From: Pyrenophora tritici-repentis
Taxonomy: Eukaryota; Ascomycota; Dothideomycetes; Pleosporales; Pleosporaceae
Assembly: GCF_003171515.1 (NCBI RefSeq)
Contig: NC_089394.1
Coordinates: 2,170,001-2,234,000 of the forward strand
Reading direction: 5' to 3'
Length of the DNA: 64,000 nt
This document shows, piece by piece, positions 45,843-56,534 of this stretch. The position numbers and the translations under genes are program-made. Position 1 is the stretch's first letter. The number at the start of each line of letters is the position of its first letter. The notes beneath the pieces are model-generated. The model was given only the letters and a program-made list of their open reading frames with translations. It made no database searches and had not been told where the DNA came from.

Positions 45843-46356
45843 CTACAAACCACCAGGTCCTGCAGCTGAGTGTGCACTAGCACCAGCACCAGGGCCTACC
45901 GCCGCGTGTGTTGCGTCACGGTGAGCTGCTTCGCGCGCCTCACGCTCCTTGGTCTCTGCTGCAATCTGGTCTTCGGTCTTCTTGTTGCCTCGGGCTATGA
46001 GCTTCTCGAGGAGACCGCCCTTCTTCGGTTGGTCGTGCTTGTCTGAGTCTTCGAATTCCTTTAGGTAGGCGACACGCTCATGGGGAGGCATCGCTGCGAG
46101 CTCGGAGTCGATGGAGTCGCGATTCTCTGTGGTTGTGTGTTAGTGGTGAGGTTTGGAAGCAAAGGAAATCGCGAATGGTGAAAACATATATGGGGTCTGT
46201 AGGAAACCCAACAGGCTTTGAGAGATAGATGCTATGCTGCGTATATGTCTGAAGTTAAAACATACCTTCGATGGTGCCGACATTGCCAACATCGTTCTCA
46301 GGCTGAGACTTGCGACGGCTGCTGCCGATGTGGAGTTTTTCCTTGAGTTTGTCCAT
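45843..46356 (-). CDS. Small conserved-looking fungal protein (124 aa), function unknown
   Basis: Exons are 46356-46266 and 46126-45843 (124 residues). The 139-bp intron has a GTATGT donor and ACCACAG acceptor and is longer than most here. The N-terminus is basic (MDKLKEKLHIGSSRRKSQ). The middle has AAMPPHERVAYLKEFEDSD and KKGGLLEKLIARGNKKTEDQ. The C-terminus is Ala/Gly/His-rich and ends SAAGPGGL. The protein is probably helical and soluble, with no signal peptide. No function is known to me. Confidence 0.7.
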
Positions 46357-47390
46357 TTTTGATTCGTGGGTTCAGGTCGTACTTTGGAGTTTTTGTTTGT
46401 AGATTTGTATTATCGACGCAAGCAGGTAGCAGAAAACGGTTTTAGGTAACAGGTGTGTTGTTTGGATAGGAGAAAGCGCGGGGAGGAGGGGTGATAGCTC
46501 GCAGCGTGTCACCTACGTCATAGCCTGGAGGTACGCGACTTCAGCCTGCTGCTGGAAGTGGACCCATTGAAGCGCGGCCCACGGGTTTAGTTCCGACTTA
46601 TCCAAGTGATGCTTTCATGTGGCTGCAAGTTTCAGTGTTCCATGGCCACTGGTCATAGTTCCTGGCCGCGTCTGCGGTGCTCGTAGCCTCACGCGCGTGA
46701 AGCTACATCCGTGCCTAGCGTCGGAACGGGCCTAGGAAACCTTGAAAAGCGCTTTTAGGTATGAATGTTTTGCCGTCATACATGACACTTGGCTGTTTCC
46801 ATACATCTATCGGCGTCTTTGACTCTCAGCTTGTGGGTAAAGACAAGATTGAAGTATGAATGATACTCTTGCAGTTTTCGAGTATCACATCTTGGCAGTG
46901 GTGAAGACGACCGACTATGTGCACTACAAGCAGTTAGAACACAAAGCATGAAGATGGTCGTCCAGGTGAAGTCTGAATCGCTGACTGAAATGGATGGGCA
47001 CCACGTCAGCCCTATGAGCGGGCCATCCGGATTCAGTTGAAAAGAAAATATCTCCGCGTCTCCACCATCACGAGCTTATTGACACAATCCGGTAAGGGCT
47101 GGTCAACAACTTATGATGCTCCGCCATCATCTGATACCTTGACGGAAATACCCAGATCTTGGCTCGGGAGCGGCGGGTATGCGCTCAGCTTCAAAGGTGT
47201 TGGGGAAGAATGATGGAGGCCTCGGTTCGCAAGCGACAGTATTGATACTTTAGCGTTGACCTTTGAGGCGACAAATGAGATTTTATTCTGAGTGCATTCG
47301 TGATGCACATGCATAAATCCTAAGCATACTTATGTACAAGTAGTATCTCAAAAACTCCATCGCGTTCCGACACTGAAAGGAAATAACAAC
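46357..47390. other. Intergenic region (1.0 kb)
   Basis: This region contains the promoter of the small minus-strand gene and the 3' region of the minus-strand pepsin-like gene. A 67-codon frame at 47111-47314 is not supported. Confidence 0.4.
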
Positions 47391-49328
47391 TCAAGGAACA
47401 TTACTTAATTTTGAATGAAAGGGGTCCTGACACCGCGGTGTTAGTGGTGATACGCCCGACTGTCCTCCATCACTGTTTCCAAAGCCGTCGTCGCTGGGCA
47501 TGAAGCTTACTCTGCGGCTTGGGCTGCTTTCTCTGTCCATCTCGTATAACGTAGGTGAGCGCGGCAGATGCACCTCTCTCCACCTGGGCGTTATCGGTGT
47601 CATTGATTCACCGTGAAGCTCTTGCGGTTCATTTGCCACATTAACGGCTGCTTTGTAATCTGGCGGATAGTCATGGTTGGTGTATTCCTGGTTGACAGGA
47701 GTTGCGAGCTCATTCAAGGGTGTGCCGTTGAGTTCTTGCGGACTAACGACTTTGAGTGGCGTACTGACCACCGTACTGACCACGGGAAGGTGGCTTCTTG
47801 AGTCAGCCTCTGGAATGTTCTTGCCTGCCAGTTCATGTTGTGGTTGCTGTTGCTGCCGCTGCTTGTTGCGACGTCTGCGGAAGAAGAACAAAAATACGAA
47901 GACGGCGAGGACGAGAGCCATGATTACTCCGATTGCTAATCCGACAATTGCGCCCCTGGCGAGATCTGAGGAAGACGATGAAGGTGATGAAGTTGATGAA
48001 GGTCTTGTAGATGAAGAGTTGCTCGTTGGGGTGATGGTGACCACGTTCGCTGCGGGCATAGGATTGGGAAACACTGCCTGCGCGACTGTGAAATTTGCTC
48101 GTTCATAATCCACTATGAGATATGCCTCTTGCAACAGCGTACGCCCAAGTACGTATTGAGATTCATTCGCAGCTCGGCGGATCGGGAAGTAATTTGTTGC
48201 GTTGGGGTAGTAAGGATACGAAGCCTGTAGATCGAAAGCGGCGTACGGCAGTTCTATGTTGGTGTAGTTTATCGTTGTATCTTGGAGCGAGTTGACGAGT
48301 TTGATAGTGATGGTCGGGTTGTTGGAGATGAGTTGGCGGTGCATAGTGTCGTTGACCAGGTAAAGATCTGTTTTGGGATCATAGGTCAAGCCAAAGGCTG
48401 TCTCGAATTCAGCGCAGACGTCTTTGGGCAACCACAAGTGCGGAACGGTCGAGTCGATGACGGATAAGTGGGCGCCGGAGGTTAGCGAAAAAGTGCCTTT
48501 GAGGGTGTTGGTGGCCATGATGGAGTCAACGCCCACTGTCAACAGCCGGGAGGGGTCCTGTGAGAAAGTGAATGAAAAGTCGTTGGCGTTTGCTTTGAAT
48601 CGGGTCGAATCGTAGCCGCCTAACACCAGACTGCCAAAGACTGATTTTAATCGGTACTTTGCGCCTGCCGTGTAGGCATATGCGAAACTAGGTATCTTTG
48701 TGCTCTCGCGCAGCGCAGCGAGAAATGAATTGATAGGTTTGCCACCACTATTAAAACTCGACTTGGCCTGCCCTAGAGCCAGCATCCCCAGGTAGTAGTC
48801 TGGATCGGCTACAGCAGCAACGATCTGGTTCGTCAGCGTTGCTGATGAGGTACTGTCGGCAGCAGCGCCCAGCGAAACAGTGTCAACGCCGTATAGTGCT
48901 CGGCCGGTATAGTTGAGCGCAGCCTCCAGATCCACATCGTACTGTCCTATTGCCGACCATGTTGTCGACTTGTCAACCTGGAAGCCAGTGTTTTGCGTGC
49001 TGCGAAACACGTTTATTCCGCGCAGGTCCGGGCAATTTGACGGGTCCACGCCTGCCAGACAGCCTTCTGGTGCGACGACAAAAGTGACGCCCGATTTTGT
49101 GCTTGGCAAAACGCGGAATTCTTGTTCTGGTGTTCCCACGCTTATCTTAAAGGTGCTCCAGCTTCCGTCAGGGCCATCGAACTTGGTTGAGGGGGGTACG
49201 ACATAGGGCTGGGGAGCGTCGGCGCCTTGGGCTGCGAGAGACATGATGAAGAGAGCGTGTAGCAGTGAATGGAATGGAGGCGTCCCCACACGCAAAGGGC
49301 GGACGACGGGTCTAGGGCGCAGGTGCAA
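47391..49328 (-). CDS. Membrane-anchored pepsin-like protein lacking the first catalytic Asp
   Basis: A single exon of 645 residues. The N-terminus has a basic start and a hydrophobic core (SLLHALFIMSLAAQGADA), read as a signal peptide; an internal ATG at 49244 would remove most of it. The pepsin-like domain spans about 40-420. It has ISVGTPEQEFRVLPSTKSG where active enzymes have a DTGS motif, so the first catalytic Asp is replaced. The second site, LSVIDSTVPHLWLP, keeps an Asp. Paired Cys (EGCLAG...NCPDL) and many N-glycosylation sequons are present. A Ser/Thr-rich stalk leads to one transmembrane helix at about 459-482 (AIVGLAIGVIMALVLAVFVF), followed by Arg-rich and Gln-rich sequence and a 140-residue cytoplasmic tail with Ser-Pro and Thr-Pro sites. 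It is likely a surface receptor or scaffold rather than a working protease. Confidence 0.83.
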   Translation of the reverse strand: MHLRPRPVVRPLRVGTPPFHSLLHALFIMSLAAQGADAPQPYVVPPSTKFDGPDGSWSTFKISVGTPEQEFRVLPSTKSGVTFVVAPEGCLAGVDPSNCPDLRGINVFRSTQNTGFQVDKSTTWSAIGQYDVDLEAALNYTGRALYGVDTVSLGAAADSTSSATLTNQIVAAVADPDYYLGMLALGQAKSSFNSGGKPINSFLAALRESTKIPSFAYAYTAGAKYRLKSVFGSLVLGGYDSTRFKANANDFSFTFSQDPSRLLTVGVDSIMATNTLKGTFSLTSGAHLSVIDSTVPHLWLPKDVCAEFETAFGLTYDPKTDLYLVNDTMHRQLISNNPTITIKLVNSLQDTTINYTNIELPYAAFDLQASYPYYPNATNYFPIRRAANESQYVLGRTLLQEAYLIVDYERANFTVAQAVFPNPMPAANVVTITPTSNSSSTRPSSTSSPSSSSSDLARGAIVGLAIGVIMALVLAVFVFLFFFRRRRNKQRQQQQPQHELAGKNIPEADSRSHLPVVSTVVSTPLKVVSPQELNGTPLNELATPVNQEYTNHDYPPDYKAAVNVANEPQELHGESMTPITPRWREVHLPRSPTLYEMDRESSPSRRVSFMPSDDGFGNSDGGQSGVSPLTPRCQDPFHSKLSNVP

Positions 49329-50427
49329 TTACTACGAAAACGTATAGGATAGACAAGACATGATGAAGAGGCGTCGGTCGGAGAATTAGCGATCATGGGT
49401 TTCCGCCGGTAGTCGAACCTTGAGTCGGCGGGATGGTACGGGAGACAGAGGGGAGAGAGCCCATGTCGATGTCAATGTCACTCGCTGCCACTCTGCGATC
49501 TGATGGCAATAAGCCCACTGCGGCGCATCGTACGGTGCCCACAGTGCCCAAGGCCACGCGGTTCAAGCATGACGGCGATCCAAGATGCGAATCCCAGGCT
49601 AGACACGGCATGATTCGGTGAGGGCGAGGGCACGGTCGGCTAGGAAGGTGAATACGGGTGGCGTGTTGGACTCTTCATGGTTTCAGGGCGCTAGGGCCAA
49701 TGACGGGGCTTGCGCATCAATCTTCCGCTCCACAACCTGTCAGCCTCCATACTGCGTTGCATCCCCCTCTGCCACCGCTCGACTACATCGGTACTTCATC
49801 TCTCATCTCATCGGATACATTGCAGCCCTCAACGGTCCAAATTCTTGGCCATTCGGGTCACTTTCCCCTGGCCTTAGTGTATGTACTGCACCCACAATCT
49901 CCCCACCTTGCTCCAGGAAAAAGCCGTTCGCTTCCCCAGTCATCCTGCTGCGCATTGTCCTCTTCTCTAGGATTACAGCGCAGAGTTTGGTTGACGTGAT
50001 ATCGGGTGTACGAACTGCCGGCCCCCTTGTCATTGCCGTAAAGGGGCGCCGTCTGCATCCTCGTATTATGGTACAGCTGTCATTAGGTTTGCAAGAGATG
50101 ATTTCAATGTCAGCAGTAGCCCTGGCATGCGAGAAAAAATGGCTACCAGTACTAGGCAGCCTGATGTACTCCGCTGATCGTCATTGCCGGGGTTCGTCCA
50201 TGCCCTTTGACGCGTCCGCTGGTATGTGCTCTGTCTCTCTCCGCTAAGCGTGGCTACAGCTAGGGTATGTTAGGGGAACTGATAGCCGCCACTTCCCCAG
50301 GTCGACTTCGTCCAATCCCATCTGTCTAGAGCTGATACTCAGTCTTCTCTTTTTCTCCGTCGTTGCACTGGCTGGGCTTGTTTAGCCTTGACACTATCAC
50401 TCGCTCTGTGTGAAGGATTCTCACATC
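49329..50427. other. Divergent intergenic region (1.1 kb)
   Basis: This region separates the minus-strand pepsin-like gene from the plus-strand repeat protein and should hold both promoters. An open frame of 209 codons at 49618-50247 is present but shows no domain, signal peptide or splice context. Confidence 0.45.
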
Positions 50428-53168
50428 ATGTGGAAGTACATCAGTCTGTTTGGGGTTCTACTCGCGACCGGCTCACATGCCAACGCTTACCACAAGAGAG
50501 GTACGTTTTCTATATTCGGGTATACTCATATATAAACTAACTAACATTTCACAGATCGTACGTTGCCGCCGTTCATCAGGTCCGTGTCTGCTATTAACTT
50601 GCCTACATAGCCAACAAGCTTGCACCTGCGATATCCTGGGATGCTACTACACACAACAACCATACTCCCCAATCGCCGTCAGATCCAGAAAAACCAGATT
50701 TGCCCGACATCCCGCATTTACCTTCGTCGCCCTTCTTCCATGCTAATCCTGCGGAACCTCCTAAATCGCCCCAACTCCCGGGTTCATCGCACCATGTCGA
50801 GGCCGAGCCGGCGTCACCCCCAAATGCACTTTCGCTTCCTACGCCCTTCAGTACCTCTCCACCAGCGTCACCTACTGATATAGTCTACCATGTTCCGCAT
50901 GTATCAAGGCCAGTACCACCCTCCTGGAATTCTACATCAACTCCGACCAACTCCACAGTAAGAGGCCCCGAAAATTGCACTGGTTGTGTCATCGCAGCGC
51001 GGCGCCCTGTAACCACTTCATTCAACCCTAAAGATAAAAAAATTGTATGGGAAAGCTACGTGGTGACTGCGACTGTCATTTCAGAGTACGTTACATATAT
51101 GGACAACAACACCATCGAAACGGTCGTCACTGAGCGGAAGACTGTCAACCAAACAAAGACAGTTACCATTTCAGACGCGGTGATCATGCATCATACACCA
51201 ACGTTTGAAGTATTGGTAACAAAGGATGTTTATGTAACACTGCTTGCTGGGCCTACTTACGTTATATACAACGACATTATCGGTGGCTTGGACCACTACA
51301 ACGAGCAACGCTGGCCAGAGTACGACTGGACACAAAAAGGATGTGATCCTGCCACCACACAGCTCAGAAACTGGCAGCCACCAAAGAACGCGACAATAGA
51401 CTGGAGTTCCTTCATAGCCACATTCACAGGAAACCCTCCTCCCCAGGAGACAGCGATGAATCAGGCCTTCGCATTACCCTCCAAGGCGATTGAATATTTG
51501 AAGAAAGAGCCGGCTATCATGTCTCAATATCACGGTGCAGATATCGCCACGTGTAGTGTTAGCAGGGCGACCCAGAGCAGACCATTCCAAATACTACCAA
51601 CTGGGGGGTTGCCTATGGCGCCACAGCCTCCATTGAACATTGGACTGGAAACTCCAACATCGATGATACCGATACTACCATCACCACTTACAAATACTTA
51701 CCTTGCAACAACCTACGATACAACGTCCGTTCACGTCACAGTGCGGGGCTGTTTACGATGTCAAGAGACATCAGTAAACGAGCTTAACGTCCCAACGAAC
51801 AGAGTTAATGTACCTTCTCAAACTCGCATTAATGCACCGCAGGATTCCGTTAATACACCGACTCCAGTTGCGCCCGGCCAAAACGCTGGGACTGCGACCA
51901 GACCTACACCTGTGCCGGGCATTCCGACTGCAAGTATGATGATAGGGGGCGTCCTGTTCCCGATCAATGTCCCCAGACCGACGTGGAACAACAATGGCCA
52001 GAGTCCACCTCCTCCCGGCATTGTCATTGGACAAGAGACATTCACGCCTGGAGAGACCAAGACCATAAACGGAGTTCCCGTCAATGCTCTTCCGGATGGC
52101 AATGGGGCGGCGATCGTTGTAGGTGGTAGCACACTTTCTCTGAACCCGGTAGTGACTCCCAGTTCACCTGTAATTGCGATCGGCGGGGGCAGAGTTGAGG
52201 CGAATCCTAATGGAGACTTCGTATTCGGGCCAGTGACGCTGAAAGCAGGAGGTTCCCCGATCGTTGTCAATGGGAATACAGTTAGCCTAGGCTCAAACGG
52301 CATTGCCATTGTCAACGGGGTCACGCAGACCATCTCTAATGCCCCTGTTGCCACCCCAATTCCTGCTTTCATAGCAGGCGGCCAAATTGTATCTGCGACA
52401 GTGGTGGGAGGCTCACCAGTTTTTGTAATAGCCCCAGGACAAACTCTTGGAGCAGGCGGCACGCTTGTTGTCAATGGCACCACATACGCCGTACCCGCTG
52501 ATGCACAAGGGCCAGTTATTGTCATAAATGGAAAAACCTCAACTCTTGGTGCCGGGCAGCCTGTTATAACAAATGGCGAGGGGCAGCCCATCACTGCGCA
52601 AGTTACAGGTGGCGTACCGGCCTATGTACTCGCACCTGGACAGACTCTCACACCGGGTGGCGTTGTCACCGTTTCTGGGACCACATACGCGTTACCTGCA
52701 GATGGATCCGGCAATGTCGTGGTTATCAACGCCGTTACTTCCACGATAGCAAACGGCGCAGGTATGACAGCTGCACCAGCGCTAATAATCAACGGAGTGA
52801 CATACACGAACAAGGTAAGAGACGGCACAACCGAGTACATTTTGGGCAATGGAACAACCCTGGCACAAGGCGGCGCAGTGGTGATTGATGGCACGACGTA
52901 CTCGTTGGACAAAGCCGGAACGGCATTGGTAATTAATGGGCAAACAAGCACCATTTCAAATCTCCCCAAGAGCACCAGCGCAACTACTACGGGCTCAAGC
53001 TCAAGCTCAAACTCTCCTACCACTACTCATAATGCGGGGGATCTGATCGCGAGCGGCATTGGTGAGACCAGCAAGCAGCGTGGTGCAGCAAGTTATGGCA
53101 CAGGCATCGACAAATGGGTCGAGAATATGGTTATATGCGCAGCTGGATGGCTTTTCATGCTATTGTAG
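50428..53168 (+). CDS. Secreted, repeat-rich, probably GPI-anchored surface protein (adhesin-like)
   Basis: Exons are 50428-50500 and 50611-53168 (876 residues with a single 110-bp intron). The 110 bp can also be read as two introns around a 3-nt exon (see findings). The N-terminus is a signal peptide (MWKYISLFGVLLATGSHANA), followed by KR. A Pro/Ser-rich region and a Thr-rich segment with TVVTERKTVNQTKTVTISD lead to Cys-containing patches (ENCTGCVIAARRP, RGCLRCQE). About residues 515-840 hold roughly five related repeats with a pattern like APGQTLxxGGxVxVxGTTY, then a VVxINGxTSTI end, as in beta-solenoid-type fungal wall proteins. A Ser/Thr tract and a hydrophobic C-terminus (NMVICAAGWLFMLL) fit a GPI signal. 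Role in adhesion is inferred from architecture only. Confidence 0.85.
52028..52965 (+). repeat. Protein-level tandem repeats of the surface protein
   Basis: About five degenerate units start near 52028, 52180, 52418, 52619 and 52834. Each has a GxxVxxNGxTxxL-like core followed by a VIVINGxTSTI-like end. The third and fourth are closest (APGQTLGAGGTLVVNGTTYA against APGQTLTPGGVVTVSGTTYA). Identity is at protein level; the DNA has diverged, so the array is old. Confidence 0.75.
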
Positions 53169-53616
53169 GAAGAGAAATGTACTGGGTTTGGTTTTGTTTT
53201 TTGAATTGATGCATATAGCGTGGCGTTGGGGGATTGAGAACTCTTTATGTGCTGGAAATTGGAAATGTTGTCTCCAGATGATGGGGCTTATATAGTAGTG
53301 GTAATGGTCAATGGAATGCAATTTTTACGTCCTGCTATGCTCCATAGATCATGAGTCTATGATTTTCTGAAAGCTGGTTCGTGCTGCAATGTTCTGACTT
53401 TCACCACATCTTGGTCATGTCTACTTTAACAAACCTGTGCGAGTGCTGCTCCCTCGATAGCAGGGCACTCCAATGATATTGCTCATGCTTTCCTTCGCCA
53501 CCGTTCCGGGCTGCTCTTCTTTCCGATATTCATCTCGATGACCAAGTGGTTCGTACAATATACCCAACCTAAATCTTTCCAAACCAAGGTTCGCATATCC
53601 CAGCAACTTTCCAAGT
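53169..53616. other. Convergent intergenic region
   Basis: This region lies between the 3' ends of the surface protein gene and the F-box/2EXR-like gene. No gene is seen. Confidence 0.4.
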
Positions 53617-54825
53617 TTACTTCCCACCTTTCCTGAACAGCTCCCAAGACTCCATCATCCCCTGCGTCAGCTCCTCTCGCTTTACCTGCTCCGCCGCTTT
53701 GACCTCGTGACCAACCACCCGTGCAGTATAGCTCTCACCGTCAAACAGTATCCTCAGATTCATCCAAGCCGGCACAATCTTGGTATCCTTGGCCTTGTCC
53801 TTTACCTTCCGAAAAAGTTCTTTGGCAATCTCATCCTGCAGACGCTGCACATAGCCCGCCGACTTCTCGCCCGACTTCCAGGCCCAATTCTTCCCGAAGC
53901 CCTTACCTACATCCTCTAGTTCAAGAAGTAGCGTCAGACAAACAAGACCGCGGTAGAACCTCCTGATGTCAATGCACCCGCCACCAAGCAGCAACCACTC
54001 CAGATCGTAGAAGGATCGAATCTTGATACTCAGCCGTGTAACCAAGCGCTGACATCCCTGCGGGAACAATCTAACACTATAGTCGGGCGGGGGCGTGAGT
54101 TCATTTGTCGGTCTCACAATCTCCCAGTCGTTTTTACCGTACAGAACTGCTTTAGCTTCGGCAAAGATTTCCTTGTTCACGCGCAGTATGGCAATGTTGG
54201 TGTGGCGGAAGCGCGAGAAGTGAGTTTTGGGACCTGAGACGACGAGTTGGGGGAGAGCGTAGGCGATGCCAGGGAGGCAGGCACGGCCTTCGGTATATAG
54301 AAAGGCCTTTCTCTCGTCGGAGAAGGAGGTGTGGTTTTGGCGGACGCATATCAGGGCGGGGATGACAAGGAGGTGGGTGTAGACTCTGTTGCGGATGGAG
54401 ACGGGGAGGTCGAGGAAACGGAAGGGTTCGGTGATGGTAGGGGTGGGAGTGGAGCTGGGGGCGTCGATGGCGAGTGCGAGGGAGGAGAAGGGGTCGTGCT
54501 TTGAGAGGATGGAGACGGGAGACGGGGTAGATGCTGGAGACAATGTTGTAGCGATGTTGTCTGTGAAGGAGCTACTCTCTTTGTAGTCGTTGATGTCGAA
54601 GAGCTCGGTATCGGAACCTTCCTTGGGGTCCTCGAAGAAGCCACTCGGTGACTCGCCTTCCTTGGAGATAGTGGAATGCCGCAGGTCCCTGAAGCCGTTG
54701 GTATCGATGAGCTCTGCCGTGCCGAAACGGACGCGTTTGTGTGGACCGCAGGTAGAAGGCGGAGTGATAGGATACGATGAGGGAGGCGTCGCTGATCGCT
54801 TCTTTAGATTGACCATCTTGACCAT
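53617..54825 (-). CDS. F-box/2EXR-like fungal protein
   Basis: A single exon of 402 residues; a second ATG three codons downstream is equally possible. The first 140 residues are disordered, basic then acidic (KKRSATPPSSYPITPP, KRVRFGTAEL). The domain has FRFLDLPVSIRNRVYTHLLV (about 144-163) and, after an insert, NIAILRVNKEIFAEAKAVLYGKNDWEI. It is the same motif pair as in the gene at 24457-25320, but with a different tail (FYDLEWLLLGGGCIDIRRFYRGLVCL) and only low similarity. Likely nuclear or cytosolic. A role as ubiquitin-ligase adaptor is possible but unproven. Confidence 0.8.
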   Translation of the reverse strand: MVKMVNLKKRSATPPSSYPITPPSTCGPHKRVRFGTAELIDTNGFRDLRHSTISKEGESPSGFFEDPKEGSDTELFDINDYKESSSFTDNIATTLSPASTPSPVSILSKHDPFSSLALAIDAPSSTPTPTITEPFRFLDLPVSIRNRVYTHLLVIPALICVRQNHTSFSDERKAFLYTEGRACLPGIAYALPQLVVSGPKTHFSRFRHTNIAILRVNKEIFAEAKAVLYGKNDWEIVRPTNELTPPPDYSVRLFPQGCQRLVTRLSIKIRSFYDLEWLLLGGGCIDIRRFYRGLVCLTLLLELEDVGKGFGKNWAWKSGEKSAGYVQRLQDEIAKELFRKVKDKAKDTKIVPAWMNLRILFDGESYTARVVGHEVKAAEQVKREELTQGMMESWELFRKGGK

Positions 54826-55638
54826 CTTTGATTGCAGTTGCGGAACTGGGAGAGTAGATTGAGAGTGTTGATGGGTAGAGAGCGTGGTAGAAGGTATATA
54901 TAAGTAGAGGCTGGAACAAGTAAAGGTAAAGTTGGTTCGCTAACTCATTCAAATTGGTGGTGATTGTGTAGTGCGGCAAGGCACGGATCAAGAGCCATTG
55001 CGGCTATTGTCATGAGGTGAAGGTGTATGGCAGCTTGGAACAGTGACGAAGAGTGGCAATGAAGGTTCGACCATCACACCAAGCGTGAAAGAGACTAAGC
55101 AAATGAGATAATAGAAACAATGCAATCACTATTGTTGCTGGGTTTTGACGGAGAACTTGCGTTGGACGTGGGGTCGTTACTTTGCTAATATTATCGACAT
55201 TCGGCTTGTCCATGTCTTCCACGGCGGGGTGCGCTCATTTGCATGGCTGTAAAGCTAGCACGTGCACTACGAACATTCAAATTCACCTTAGTGTAATTCA
55301 AGACTCCCCTACGGTGTCCTCCAAATTCTGAATTGCCATTAGTGATGTTGGTGCTACTGAAACTTCTTCAACTCTGCAGAGAGTACACGTCATGTTTGGG
55401 CGGGGTACAGATAACATACAGTCCCCTTCTAGGTGGACAACTCAAATTTTGCAGAGGGCTACCCCAGTAAAAGTGTGTGGTCAAGTTGTGATGGAAATGA
55501 TGGAGGAGCTCGCGACCCAATCGGTGCTAGCCCGTTGACGGTGCCGAGCCGGGCTCAGAAACCTCATCGCAGTATCCTCATCTGCACCCGCGCTACTCCA
55601 GCTGCCCCATCCCGCAATCCATCTCCCCTCTTCCGACC
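54826..55638. other. Divergent intergenic region
   Basis: This region holds the promoters of the F-box/2EXR-like gene (minus) and the ATP synthase gene (plus). A TATATATAAG stretch lies at about 54895-54904, upstream of the minus-strand start at 54825, and may be its TATA element. The 100 bp before 55639 are C-rich, as in highly expressed fungal genes. Confidence 0.45.
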
Positions 55639-56534
55639 ATGTCTGCAGCTCGAGCCTTCAGCACCGCTTTCCGGGCTGGTGCGCCCTGCGCCCCAATTGC
55701 TGCCCGCTACGCTGCCACCCGAAGCTACGCAGCCGCCGCCGCCCCGACTGGCTCTGCGACCAAGCCCCCGGTTGCCCTCTTTGGCGTTGACGGAACATAC
55801 GCGAGTGCTCTGGTACGATTCCTACGACTTCAATTGGCATCATGACGATGATGGGAGGACAAAGGAGACGCAATTGGTTGCGAGGAAAAGAAGCTTGGCT
55901 AACGATTGTGTTAGTACACCGCGGCCGCAAAGACCAATGCCCTCGACCCCACTGCGAAGTCGCTCCAGAACCTCCAGAGCGTTTTCCAGAGGGACCCCAA
56001 GCTCAACGACATCCTTCACGCCCCCTCGCTCTCCGTCTCGGACAAGCAGCAGATTGTCCAGGAACTCCAGAAGCACATTGGCGGCGCAGACAAGGAGGGC
56101 ATCGTCAAGAACCTGCTCACCACCCTTGCGGAGAACAACCGATTGGGCGTACTACAGGGTATTGTAGAGAAGTTCAGTGTGCTCATGGGTGCGCACCGAG
56201 GTGAGGTTGAGCTTGTGGTTACCAGCGCTGCGGTACGTTGAATTCTGGGTTTATCTCTCTCTGAAAGTGAACGGAGGAGGGAGGAATCAGTCAATTTGGG
56301 GGTAACAAAATTACTGACAAACTACAGCCTCTCGACAACAGGACGATCAGCCGTCTCGAGGCCGCCATCAAGAACTCGCAATACGTCACAAGTGGCCAAA
56401 CCCTCAAGGTCGTCCCCAAGGTTAACCCAGAGATCCGCGGTGGACTTATTGTCGAGATTGCCGACCGCACCATCGACTTGTCTGTGTCGTCAAAGATGGC
56501 CAAGATGAACAAGCTGCTCAAGGACACTTTGTAG
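55639..56534 (+). CDS. ATP5: ATP synthase subunit 5 (OSCP), mitochondrial
   Basis: Exons are 55639-55812, 55915-56232 and 56328-56534 (232 residues; introns 102 and 95 bp, both phase 0). The leader (MSAARAFSTAFRAGAPCAPIAARYAATRSYA) is Arg/Ala-rich and typical for mitochondrial import. The mature protein begins around PPVALFGVDGTYASALYTAA and continues with LDPTAKSLQNLQSVFQRDP, GGADKEGIVKNLLTTLAENNRL and KFSVLMGAHRGEVELVVTSAAPLDN. It ends with PKVNPEIRGGLIVEIADRTIDLSVSSK and MNKLLKDTL. These are the standard OSCP/delta features. The subunit caps the F1 head and joins it to the peripheral stalk of the F1Fo synthase. Confidence 0.96.

Noticed and set aside
49618..50247. 209-codon open frame in the promoter region between the pepsin-like and surface-protein genes
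   Set aside because: No domain, no signal peptide, no splice partners, and composition unlike neighbouring proteins. It lies where two promoters are needed.
53059..53295. Frame overlapping the end of the surface-protein gene
   Set aside because: Shadow of the real gene in another phase, extending into its 3' UTR.
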